Of a stretch of 64,000 nt of DNA, positions 10,509-20,479 are shown piece by piece. This DNA comes from Termitomyces sp. T153. Lineage: Eukaryota > Basidiomycota > Agaricomycetes > Agaricales > Lyophyllaceae. The stretch lies in NCBI GenBank assembly GCA_018296165.2, contig JACKQL020000003.1, positions 1,054,001 to 1,118,000 on the forward strand. Reading direction: 5' to 3'. How positions within the stretch are numbered: the stretch's first letter is position 1; every line of letters begins with the position of its first letter. Position numbers and translations under genes: made by a program. Below the pieces are notes generated by a model. It saw only the letters and a program-made list of their open reading frames with translations, did not search any database and had not been told where the DNA came from.

Positions 10509-11159
10509 TCAACTTTCTGCGGCCACCTCCCATGGTTTCTTCCTTAGTGGAGCACTAGATTGGCTCGGAGGCGCTTCCTACATAGGGCATGGTTGAATAA
10601 TCTGCTATCAGAAACAGAAAGTACTAACGTTCAAACGTTCTGGTATAACTTTGATATTGGGAATCTGACTAACATTGCCAGATTTGAGGAGCTCTTGCAA
10701 CTCGGCAAATGTAAGAACACGCGCTTCGTCGCTGCTGGTGGAAGTTGTTGTCTCGCCTTCGGTGCATTGAGTTTCCGATTCCGAATGTTGCTCCGGCTTT
10801 TTTAGAGTTTCATATATGCGGACTTCCTCTACCGAGAGTGTATTTCCAGTCACACTTTCCGAAGATTCGGCCATAAGAATGAAGAAATTGATACAATGAA
10901 ATGAAATCACCGATTGAAGTAGAAGACGCGAATGCGGCGTAAAGCCTCCTCCTTTTCCTCGATAGTCGAGTTGTCCGCAATCGCTCCGACCAGGCTCTCC
11001 ATGCCTTGCTTGACAAGATCGCGTCCATCAGAAACATTTTTGGCATTGAATTGTCACCTTGCGCACCTTGTAGATTTCATCTGACGCGAAAGGGTAAGCA
11101 ATGTAGCTCTGCAGAGGGGATGAATGAGAGGCTGGGTTTCCTTCAGTCTGTTCCGACAT
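10509..11159 (-). CDS. KPWE-motif protein, PEX39-like (peroxisomal PTS2 import factor), four exons
   Basis: Minus-strand exons 11159-11067, 11008-10911, 10854-10629 and 10577-10509 (introns 58, 56 and 51 nt) join to 162 codons, 161 residues, with every phase matching. Visible blocks: YIAYPFASDEIYK at residues 19-31; RRIRVFYFNRVTG at about 54-66; a Ser/Thr/Glu-rich linker; LTFAELQELLKSG, then IPNIKVIPE at about 114-136; and KKPWEVAAES ending the protein. The FAELxELxxSG...IPxIKxIP block followed by a terminal KPWE is the pattern of the PEX14-like KPWE domain family. Human PEX39 (C6orf226) and its yeast counterpart, which bind PEX7 and aid PTS2 cargo import, belong to this group. The function is inferred from these motifs. 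The upstream gene at 11361 is divergent, 201 nt away. An alternative single-exon reading starting at ATG 10874 loses both the conserved N-terminal block and the KPWE end. Confidence 0.82.
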
Positions 11160-11299
11160 GATTGTTCGTCAAGCGGTGTTGTGTATTTGTCGGACTTCGG
11201 ATATCATTCCTTCGTTCTTCCGTTGTTGCATGATATGGTAGCTGCGCTTGCGCCGCAGTCTCGGAGGGCGTGTCACTACGTGTCATGATGGATAAGAGC

Positions 11300-11312
11300 A
11301 GATATAAAATAA
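11300..11312 (+). promoter_or_regulatory. Possible TATA box for the 11361 frame
   Basis: agatataaaataa lies about 50 nt upstream of the ATG at 11361, in the divergent promoter shared with the KPWE gene. Confidence 0.3.
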
Positions 11313-11360
11313 ATGCTACTTAGAAATCGTCGACTTCAAGAAAACCTCTTCTCACACATC

Positions 11361-11594
11361 ATGGATACTTTCTCTCTCCTTGCCAATGCTCCTGCCAGCC
11401 AAACATCATCCCGTATTCTTAATTCCTTTCAGTATGGACTAACGTTGGTATATCAGTATCTTGTAACATCATCGGTTCTGACATTCTCCTCTTCGCTTCG
11501 AAGTGCCATATACCCAGTTATCAAGGAAATGTACCAAAAACTCAAGGCGCATGTCACACGCGTCAGCGTTGCAATTGATGCCACTAGCATGTAA
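11361..11594 (+). CDS. Hypothetical protein, possible first exon
   Basis: The 77-codon frame from ATG 11361 has moderately hydrophobic stretches (FQYGLTLVYQYLVTSSVLTF) but no known motif. The stop at 11592-11594 lies in a GTAAAA context with pyrimidine-rich sequence and a CAACAG some 75 nt on, so the frame may continue by splicing into the 11660-12355 region. I could not find a junction that keeps the frame open. A TATA-like element upstream supports transcription from here. Confidence 0.3.
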   Translation: MDTFSLLANAPASQTSSRILNSFQYGLTLVYQYLVTSSVLTFSSSLRSAIYPVIKEMYQKLKAHVTRVSVAIDATSM

Positions 11595-11659
11595 AAGCTA
11601 ATATTATTTTGTATGATCTGCCCCCACTATTGTTCATCTGTTTTTCATATTTTTGATCG

Positions 11660-12355
11660 TTGCAACAGTGTAAGCCTTGCATGTTACATGACTCAGTAAC
11701 TAGATGGTCAAAATTCTGCAGTATGCTTAGTTTTCTGGCTCATCTCCTCTTCCTCATGTTTGTTGTCTTTGCACTCATTCTGCTGTCCGTATCTCTCGCT
11801 CTCGAATTCAATATGTACAGTCTTCATTTCTATCTGACTGGGGTCCATAGCAATGCCAGTCGCAGCCATTGTCGTCGTTGTCGCTTTCATGTTGCAATAC
11901 GCACAATCTCCGGACTTGGGAATCCAATGTACCGAGACGGCGGCACATCTCACGTTCAAGACCACAAGACATCTGCCGATGAGATCGTCACAGGTCCTAA
12001 GCCTATTGCTGACGAGACGTTGAAGGTGCTGCAAAGTGTTTACGAGCAGCTCCGTGTGGCATTTCCTTCGCTCATTTTACCAAGTGGATCGTCGGTTCGC
12101 ACTCTATTCCTTGAAATTACTACTGTTTCGCCGCTAGGACCCTCTCCGTACCTTTCCTGGTGGTGCTTTCTAACTCAAGTAATGAATGCGATTATCGAGA
12201 TAGAATTGACTGCGCCTAGGGCGATATTCGGCATATCAGGTGCCATAATAACGTCTGTCTGGTCCATTTCTGGATCTATTCTAGGCCGACCGGATACGCC
12301 ACATTCCGTCGCTCCAACTGAGCCCTCTGGGACCTCAACTTCTGTCCCCTTTTGA
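11660..12355 (+). CDS. Hypothetical membrane protein frame
   Basis: A 231-codon open frame with a strongly hydrophobic segment (MLSFLAHLLFLMFVVFALILL at about 11720-11785), which may span a membrane, and a Gly/Ser-rich C-terminus ending at TGA 12353-12355. No family was recognised. Another hydrophobic frame (MPVAAIVVVVAFML at about 11851) overlaps, so the true reading is uncertain. It may be the second part of the gene starting at 11361. Confidence 0.3.
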   Translation: MQQCKPCMLHDSVTRWSKFCSMLSFLAHLLFLMFVVFALILLSVSLALEFNMYSLHFYLTGVHSNASRSHCRRCRFHVAIRTISGLGNPMYRDGGTSHVQDHKTSADEIVTGPKPIADETLKVLQSVYEQLRVAFPSLILPSGSSVRTLFLEITTVSPLGPSPYLSWWCFLTQVMNAIIEIELTAPRAIFGISGAIITSVWSISGSILGRPDTPHSVAPTEPSGTSTSVPF

Positions 12356-12650
12356 CATAGTTTGCCCTCGAGAGATATAAGCATGCATTACGGGGTGTTT
12401 GTACAACATGTTAATCTTACAAGGATCATTCGGTTGTGGTCAAATTAACTTGCATGCGTGACTATAAACACAGTTATCCTCGTGCGATTGCGAGGGTCAT
12501 TGCTATGCCAGTGGGCCTCGGTCTTTACAAAATGGCATGAGACCAGCGCCACAATCAAATATAGTTTGTGATGACAAACAAGCAAGAGGCAAGTATATCC
12601 ATCAGTTGACACAAGTATAGATTCACGAATTCGATAAAATATTTGTTCCA
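12356..12650. other. Intergenic, 3' side of the USP-like gene
   Basis: No supported feature. The sequence separates a plus-strand frame from the minus-strand stop at 12651. Confidence 0.4.
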
Positions 12651-15156
12651 CTAATCTTGCTGGATCTGCATCTCCACATCCTCCAAACCCTGTGTTACCT
12701 CTTGGTCACCAAAAGGAGGCGATGAAAGCGACAACATCGACACTGTCGGGGCAGCAGCAAGCGGGACACCTGCTTTCTCCTCGGCCTCGGGATGTAACAT
12801 CGCGAAAAGCTTCTTATTATGATCTTCTACGCTATCCTGCAAACACAAGTCAACATTGTCCAGAATGCAAAGAACCTAATACAGACAGCAATTGACCTCG
12901 GCCACGCCACAGGCGCTAGCATTTCCTCTTCAGATAGATGCCGGCTATATAGAAGAAGGTATGGCCCGGCACCGAGGTGAAGGCCTGTTGGATCTGTAAG
13001 AGCTGTTTCCTCCGGGACCTTGGACACGCATGATTTAAGAAATCAGAGAATTAGAATTATTACAAGAGTGTGTAAGCCGTACCTCCGTAACCAGACGATC
13101 CACGGTTTTCCACCAAACGCCGTGAGCATCTCGGATATAAGAATATATCTGTTTACGGCCGGGCAGACCTGTATGCATGAAAACGGCACGGAGATCATAC
13201 TGGTAGAGTTAGATTACAAACAAATCTGCACGGATCGAAAACGGACTAGATGCTTCTGGAGCTCTGGGATTTCGTAGACAGCTGCCAGATCAGCTTGTAG
13301 CTTTTCAACTGAGACATCAATTTCTGTCATGCAGCATTTAGCAGAAGAAATAACTCAACAAGGCTTCACCGACCTCGGACAGTGGGAACGATAAAGTCTA
13401 AAAGTCTCCTCAGCTTCTCCGCTGTTCGATTGACAGACTCTTCGCGGTTTGGTTCATCTTTGCGAGCTACTTCTTCGAAGTAATGTAGAGATGCGCGCAA
13501 ATCGGTAAGTACATCTCTGCCTTGCTGGAAAAACATACATTCGGAAACCTGAGTGGTCATACCAAGATAAGAAAACAGGACTTACATCACCTCGAGTGAG
13601 GAGCTCCTTTTTCTTTGTCAACTCGTTGATATCTTCACAAATCTTCCGTTCTTGCATTTTCTTTTCCTCGACAAGCGGCGAGTTCTCGAGAATGAATCTA
13701 TCAAGGTAAAATTGCTTAGGGAACACGAATGGCTCGACCGTCTTTCCCTGTCCAGTGGATTGGATGGGTTTGAGATAGAAAGCCACTACCTCTGAAGGGT
13801 GAACAATGACGTCACTGGTGGCGATACGAGTAACTTCGTTGTATGCATATAAATTACTGTTCAAGCGAGATATGAGATCGTTGGGCGTAGCGGAATCGCC
13901 GGTGTGTATTTCAACGATACAACCAGTTTGTTCTGTGTTCTGATGGACTTTGAATGAGCGACCCCGGGATTCGACCTTGGTGTAAGAGAACTGGAATAAA
14001 TGAATGCTGAGAAGCGAAATGTCAACGATGCTCCTTGACACCTATGACGATGATTCCTCACGGAGGTTGAAACTGGATGTCAATGACTTCTGCAAAGTAC
14101 TTGATAAATTCTACACATAAACATCAGAAAGAGCTGTGTTCGGAGAATTATTTGTCTAGATGTTACCTGCACTTCCAGAGCCAAGTGACACATAAGTTCC
14201 ATCCCAAGGGAGTGGTTTCATATATGGCAATACGTCTTTATCAAGGATGGCAGAAAGCTGAGCAAGATCAAGGTTCACAAATAATTCCACCAGCTCAGGA
14301 TATCGAATAGGCCGAGGTGGACTTTCTAACTATAGTATGAGTGTTAGAGATGTAGCTAGGGTTTTCACTTACCATTGACGGCTTCTAAAAGCGTTGCGAT
14401 GTTGCGACGAATTTGTGGTATTTGTGCAAAAGCTTGGATGATCTTAAATTTTGGGTTGGTGAATGCGAGGTAGACCGAATCGTGTTGCGCACCAGTGCCG
14501 CATATGCTATTTCTGAAGCATCCGTACGCAGGGCGATGGGCCTTTTAAAAACCACAGTACTAAGTTAAAAGAGGGACAAGACGTAAATAGTTACTAACCT
14601 GCCACCTTCTCTCACAGACTCGTCCGCAGGAAGTATCTCCAACTCCTCTGACGAGCCAAAGTCAGCTAAACTCGCTTGTATGGCCTCATTCATAGCGCGG
14701 TCATCATGACTGGTGTCGACTTGGGCCTGTCAATCGTTCAACAGGACATTCGACGCCTGATGGACGAAACTTCACATTTGTCGTCACCAATTGCCACGAT
14801 GGATCAGGTACCCGTTCAGATGGACCAAATTTAAGGTCACTCTGAGCTTGACTGAGTTTCAGGGTCCGGTCGTTGTCATCACCAGTGAGGTCAATGACGT
14901 TTGAGGACGAAGATTGAGCAACAGTATGTGTGGCCTCTGTGAACGGGTCAACATAACTAGGGTCTTGGCTACTTTCCATCGGTGACCACAGATTAGGTGA
15001 CACGTCTCCTTGGTCGCCTGAAAGCATAGCATCTACAGCCTTCTCCACATTACCCTTGTACTTTCGTAACACACGACGCGCTTGATCGTTGTCCACGCGC
15101 ATCATTCCAGCGAGCATGACGACCGACTCCTCCTCCTGGGCTTGTTCCGGGGTCAT
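12651..15156 (-). CDS. USP25/28-like ubiquitin-binding protein lacking visible catalytic residues (12 exons)
   Basis: Minus-strand exons 15156-14788, 14726-14599, 14541-14493, 14442-14373, 14325-14167, 14110-14062, 14006-13586, 13524-13374, 13323-13247, 13199-13083, 13018-12887 and 12836-12651 join in frame to 636 codons. A UBA-like N-terminus (VVMLAGMM..., ARRVLRKYKGNVEKAVDAML) is followed by a likely ubiquitin-interacting motif (DRAMNEAIQASLADF). A USP-type fold follows: RPIALRTDASEIAYAALIIQ where USP25/28 carry the Cys box, VFPKQFYLDRFI in the palm, and GLPGRKQIYSYI...WWKTVD where the His box lies. The Cys box lacks GNTC, and the His position of GHYxxY reads Gln (Q in RKQIY). The fold is recognised, but hydrolase activity is not expected. 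It may act as a ubiquitin reader or scaffold. Introns are 47-64 nt. Confidence 0.72.
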
Positions 15157-15366
15157 CTTGGTCGAAAAGACTGAAAACGTTCAGCCTCGAGAAAAGCCTT
15201 CGAAGTGCACGTTGGGAAGGATTGAGGCAACACAAGAGATGATCAACTGGACCTTGAATTTCTGATTCTCACGAGCCGCTAAGATAAGATTTGAAGCCCA
15301 TTTGACATGAACATCATCCTATAAATCTGAGATTCACAGTTTCTGTCAATATCTACTAACTGTATT
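15157..15366. other. Intergenic between two minus-strand genes
   Basis: Contains the promoter of the USP-like gene and the 3' end region of the reductase gene. No further feature is seen. Confidence 0.4.
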
Positions 15367-16773
15367 CTAAGCCTTGACCCACGTCTTTTCTGCCTCCATC
15401 AAAGATTCAACAGTGTCAACGAGTGTCTCAGTCCAGTCACAATATTTCTCCATATTTAAAATCCGTCTCGCACGGGAAGCATCAATGGTCGTGGGGGGAC
15501 CAGGGAAAGGGATAACAGGTGCGTCAACAGCTGGAATGCGTTCTTTCAATTCAGGACGCGTGTTATGCAAATATTCAATAGCATTTTTCCAGACCAAAGA
15601 ACCTCCGCAGATAAGGAATCGCTTGTCCTCCACATCGGAAGTAGCTTTGGGTACGTTCAAAGCGGCAACATGAGCTCGAGCAACGTCGCGAACGTGACAA
15701 AACAAGGGCGGAAGAGGCGGTGGTACAATGCCAGTGAGCAGCGCATAGATATGCTGGTTCGAGCTTAATGCGCTTTGTGCCACGGGAAGCGGAAAACCGG
15801 GAACATAAGGCCCGAATATGAAGGGGGGAATAACTGGCAGAGGATCGCTTTCAATAGTAGGCTCACAACTTCTAGGTGAACTTACTGATTGACAGATCCA
15901 AGGAAGGCTCGTTTGCCGCAAATTTCCAAGCGGCCCGTTCCCCGAGAATCTTCGCGGCAGAGTAAATCCACATCGGATTATCAGCATGTTTTCCAGACAA
16001 AAATTCTTCTTCAGTTGCGTGGCCCCAGTCTGTAACCAGATCGTCAGTACGGTAAAACAATCGTCTCAATATTGTTGCCAACCTTTTTCTGTGCTGACAA
16101 GGCCTTCGAAGGCTTGCTCCATGGTAGCTTAATGGTTCAACTCAGACTCAAATATGATGTAACCACTGTGTATACATACGATCGATAGTGGCACCCCAGC
16201 TGCCTGTGATCACAACTTTGCTGATACCAGCTTTGACAGCCTGTCGAAGAACATTGACATAGCCTTCAATAGCGATCTTCAGAGGAATCACGTTTCAAGC
16301 CATCCCAAAGACACCAAGAATAAGAAACTCACATTCAAGTTTTCTTTGAGATCCGATCCACCAAATGGCAAAGGAACGGCAACGTGTATAATGGCATCGA
16401 CTCCTTGAAAGAAGGTCACTTGAATGTACACACGTACATATATGGACAGCAGATTCTACCTCCTAGTACATCCGTGAGGTCTGCTGTTGCTATGTCGTCG
16501 ACTTGCACAACTTCCAGATGAGGGAATTTGTGGCTGATGGCTGCCTTGAAGCTCTCTATTTTAGCTCCTCGAAGCGTGCTAATTTAGACAGACATCAATA
16601 AATGACGACAACAAAGATATCGTAGGACTGACCCTCGGACTTGGTAGCCTGCTTTCAAGAGCTCGGCAGTGACATTTGAGCCAATGAATCCGTTGACACC
16701 GCTAACCTATTGCCGAATGAGAAGCGAAACCTAGTGCAAAAGCAATTATGTAATGCACCAGAACACGAGGCAT
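15367..16773 (-). CDS. NAD(P)-dependent reductase, GRE2/dihydroflavonol-reductase-like extended SDR
   Basis: The gene starts at ATG 16773 with a 15-nt first exon (MPRVL), spliced to VSGVNGFIGSN, a Rossmann NAD(P)-binding motif of the GxxGFIG type. Further exons read GVDAIIHVAVPLP, VVITGSWGAT, NPMWIYSAAKILGE (catalytic YxxxK), VIPPFIFGP and CHVRDVARAHVAAL, a block typical of GRE2/DFR reductases. It ends at TAG 15367-15369. About eight short exons are visible, and the product is about 340 residues, normal for the family. Such enzymes reduce aldehydes and ketones in the cytosol; the substrate cannot be deduced. A 23-bp minisatellite lies 165 nt upstream of the start, in the promoter. Confidence 0.85.
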
Positions 16774-17305
16774 ATCAAGACGGGAGAGACGAGGTAGGGT
16801 TGTGTTCAATCGCGCTGAGTTCAACAGTGCAACTCAAACCACACGTATTTATGAGCTGTGACAACACAATACGGCAGATTTGAGTGCGTAGTTGCCGGAC
16901 CCGGAAGTCTGACTCTGCCGTACTATGGGAAAACAAAAAGCAACCGCAGCCAGTCGTGTAAAGCAACCGCAGCCAGTCGTGTGAAGCAACCGCAGCCAGT
17001 CGTGTGAAGCAACCGCAGCCAGTCGTGTGAAGCAACCGCAGCCAGTCGGCAGGCAATCACAGAATCGTCACAAAATCATCTGATCCCAGTCCACGATTGT
17101 AAGCTTCTCTCCGCTCGAATCACAAGTTGTTGCTCTTCGTGTTTTGTCACTGATTGCGTCAGGCTGTTTCCTACCAGATTACAGTACTTATCAAGGTAAA
17201 TCCGACGACTACGGGTTGATCAGTCAGTACTGCGGCGAAGGCAAGTAACGGCCAATGATAATAAGATTAGATATCAGATTAGATAATCATACAGGATTTC
17301 ATTTG
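16774..17305. other. Promoter region of the reductase, 3' side of DUS3
   Basis: Contains the 16939-17048 minisatellite and otherwise no coding signal. A minus-strand frame here (16775-17056) is only the minisatellite read as protein. Confidence 0.6.
16939..17048 (+). repeat. 23-bp minisatellite, about 4.8 copies
   Basis: Unit AGCAACCGCAGCCAGTCGT plus GTGA. Copies start at 16939, 16962, 16985, 17008 and 17031. They are identical except for one base in the first unit (gtgta versus gtgtg) and the truncated last unit. Near-identity suggests recent expansion or homogenisation. There are no spacers, so this is not a CRISPR-like array. Confidence 0.95.
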
Positions 17306-20047
17306 CTATCCTTGACTCTCGACAGCATTGCTTTTGTGTTTTGGAGTGAACGTCCAAGACTCCGGAGGAGGGCCCAGAAACATTTCTGAGATCTTGATCC
17401 AATCGCTACTGTCGCCGCTAGCCAAAAGAGTTTCTGCATAAGACGTAAGTACATCAGGAGATTGAACAATCTTAACAGTGTACCTACCCAGTTCATCACG
17501 TCCTCGGAAAGCTGGTGCACGATCGTTGATACGAGCTGGAAGGTGTTCGAGAACACCGATTGGTATGTATCGGTACTGGAACGAGAGAGCTTCACAGAGA
17601 TATCGCCGTGCCGTGTTCACTCCGGCGGTATCAGAACCGAAGTGGCTGGGAAAAGTATCAGAAGGCGGTTCTAGGCGCAAACAGCGAACGTACTTTATTC
17701 CATACTCAGCATACTGGAAGGGTGAGTGCCATCCTTCATTAAGAATTCAATGCATACTCACCGTTCTGATAAGATCCAGACGTTCACGTGCGCTAATGTC
17801 CCACTCCCGCCGCTCCTTAACCTCAGTGAACAACCAAGGTTTAATCAACGCTCCACGCCCAAGCATGACACCGTCAACACCGGTTTTTTCGACGTTGGAC
17901 CAATAATCCTGAGACGAGTAACAATCACCTCCACCAAATATGGGGATCGGGGGTACTGTAGCAGTATCATTAGAAGCTCGTTCGGTACATAAGATCGTAA
18001 ACGTACGATCCTCTTCAGCCTCCCGCGCGCGAACCGCCTCAACACATTCCTTGATATAGTCCCAGTCCGCCAGGCGCGTATAGCGCTGTTGTCGAGACCG
18101 GCCATGGAGCTCCAACAGTGTAAGCACCCATCAGGGGTAATGTTAGTCATCACTCACTGTGATACAACTAGTACCCCATTCTACAGCCTTAGGCATCGTC
18201 TTATGTGCCGTATTCTTTCCGTCTTTAACACCTGTCCTGAGTTTCACCGTGACTGGAATATCGCCAAGAGCCTTGTTCATGCCGATGAGAATCTTTCCGA
18301 GCTTCCCAGGAGTATCGAGAACTGCGGGATTTCAACTCATGAATAATCAACGCACAGGAAGAATGTTCTGGGCTACTCACGAGCAGAACCGCTTCCCGAC
18401 TTAAACACGAGATCTATGGGGCAACCGCAGTTGAGGTCAACAAAGTCAATATTGCCAGCGAATTCCTTGGCAATCACTTCTGCCGTAGGAACGAGCGTGG
18501 ATGGTTTATTCCCCGCAACCTGAACTCCAAAAATCTTCTCAGAAGGGTGACGTCTTACAAGCGACCACTCCTCTTTTGAGCCTGCGAGAAATGAGTTTGC
18601 AAGACCCACTGTTGAAGGCTGTCAGCAAGTATCATACATTTGAGACCGCTTGTAGCCACTCTTACTTTCGCCACAGGTTATATCAGCGCCATACTTAACG
18701 CAGAGTTGTCGGAATGGCTACGAACAAGAATCAAAATGCATGCATTGCCGAAGGATCGCTATATACCAAGTTTCCAACAGTCGTAAGAGGAGCGAGATCT
18801 GACGTAACAGCTTGTCACACGATTCTTTCACCCCAAAGTTCGAGTCTACTCACATGTTTTGCCAGACCAGTGTAGCCTTTTCTTTTCCGCGAATCGAACA
18901 GGTACATCCGGAGTGTCTGACGTAGATGCCAATAATGACCCTCCAATACGGTTCTCTATCAGCTCTTCAACTGCTGATGTAGGTACCCTAGCGGGCTTTT
19001 CTGAAGCCGTAGTATCGACATCCATGTTTTGTTCAGGCTCGGCGAGAACCACGGTTCCACTATTTATTTTTGAAGTTGAATTTGTTTGCGCGTCGTTTTG
19101 CTGCATTTCTCGTAGATATGCGTCGGAAATAGGGAAAGGGTACTGAGAATGAAGCAGTCTGTTTCGTGAAAACTTTGAAAGAAGAATCCGACATGCTGTA
19201 CCTTTTTGGAGCGCAGTTGCTTTTGGACATCTCCCCCTACAAAGTTCAGTTCCTGCGAGGATACAGCCGTTCTCGCCTTCTTCTCCTCATCCTTAACTAA
19301 AGTCAAATTTCCACTTGCATCCGTCTGAACATGTCCCCCGAGGAACCGGCACTTGAAGCCGTATCTGTATATGACAACTCAATTTTCACTTGGATTTCGG
19401 TAAGGTGTCTGGACATACCTGCACTCTCCTGTCTCTTTAAATATGGGACATAACGTGTTCAGGTCGATGGATGGGTGTTCTGGGTGAGGTTTGGCAACTT
19501 TTGTGAAGTCTGGTACGACAGATAGGGTATCTGATATTTCGGTAGTGTCAGGGATGCGAATGTCCTGTTGTTTTACGGCAAGATATGCTGGAATGTCATG
19601 CGAAAATTTACATCTATATGATCAAGTGTACAGTCAGTCAGTTATCGAAGGACAGCATCAATGTTTGCTATCAAAACGCACTGTTCTGCACCATATTCAC
19701 AATTTGCGCCGTTCGCGACTCTCCAGCACAGGTCCAACTCGTCTCTTACTTTACCAAACCTACGGCCCTTGTTTGCTCCGCGCTGGGCCTTCTTCTGTTC
19801 CTTGGTGAACTTCCCCCGCGTTGGACCCGATCTGGAATCACGATTGTCATCATCATCACGAGCACCGCTATGTCTATCACTGCGAGCGGGTTTCGTTGTT
19901 CCTTCAGCTGCATCGTCGTCCGGCACGCTCACAACATTGTTTACAGGAAGAAGATATCTTGAGCAATCTCTGAGACGTCTCCATATTGCAACAGATGATT
20001 TTCACGCACTCTGCTCTAACAGGCGCCGTTCCAGGAGGATGCTTCAT
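17306..20047 (-). CDS. DUS3: tRNA-dihydrouridine(47) synthase, DUS3 type
   Basis: Flavoenzyme that reduces uridine 47 of tRNA. The first exon [13 protein letters not shown] is spliced to YLLPV. Two CCCH zinc fingers follow ([15 protein letters not shown]...CKFSHDI and [17 protein letters not shown]), as in eukaryotic DUS3. The TIM barrel then reads [35 protein letters not shown] (FMN and tRNA contacts), IPIFGGGDC and [11 protein letters not shown]. The protein ends [17 protein letters not shown] before TAG 17306-17308, a characteristic DUS3 tail. About nine exons are present. The ATG at 20047 was preferred because the protein opens directly into the conserved MKHPPGTAP block; a further in-frame ATG at 20092 exists. 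Confidence 0.93.
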
Positions 20048-20479
20048 CCTGTAGAAATTTCGCTGCTGAGCGCTGAGTATACGGGCTAGCACCGCTCGAA
20101 AAGTAAAAATTCTGAATTGTTCGACGATCTAATCTCATCTTATCATGGTTACATAAAGCCTATGTCCACATGGTTTCCATGGAATATGCATACTCTTCCG
20201 CTGGAACTTTTGTAATTTGCAGGACCTCCGACTATGAGAGAGGCCGCTTTTAGCGGCTGTACCCTCAGTTACACACGAAGATAGGTATGGGATCCCGTTC
20301 ATATAGGCAATCATCTAGATTCCTAGCTACTTATATACACGGCAAAGTTTATACCTCAACAATCACTTGAGAGTCAAGGAATGATAAACTATATGGAGAT
20401 TGTAATTCAATTGTGACAGATATATCATATATGATGGCCAACGGATTTGAACACACTCGCCGGCTCAATCTAATACCAT
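20048..20479. other. Intergenic between DUS3 and FAD2
   Basis: AT-rich, no coding signal. Contains the DUS3 promoter and the 3' end region of the desaturase gene. Confidence 0.5.

Noticed and set aside
10608..10910. Single-exon minus ORF as a stand-alone gene
   Set aside because: It contains only the middle of the KPWE protein and reads through an intron at its end; the four-exon model recovers conserved blocks on both sides.
14411..14547. Apparent frameshift in the USP-like gene between YAAL and QAFAQIP
   Set aside because: A 50-nt GTGCGC...TTTAAG intron (14443-14492) restores the frame and the conserved sequence, so no mutation is needed.
16939..17048. CRISPR-like array
   Set aside because: Units are head-to-tail without spacers, and the host is a eukaryote.
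16775..17056. Minus ORF of cysteine/leucine-rich repeats
   Set aside because: It is the 23-bp minisatellite read as protein.
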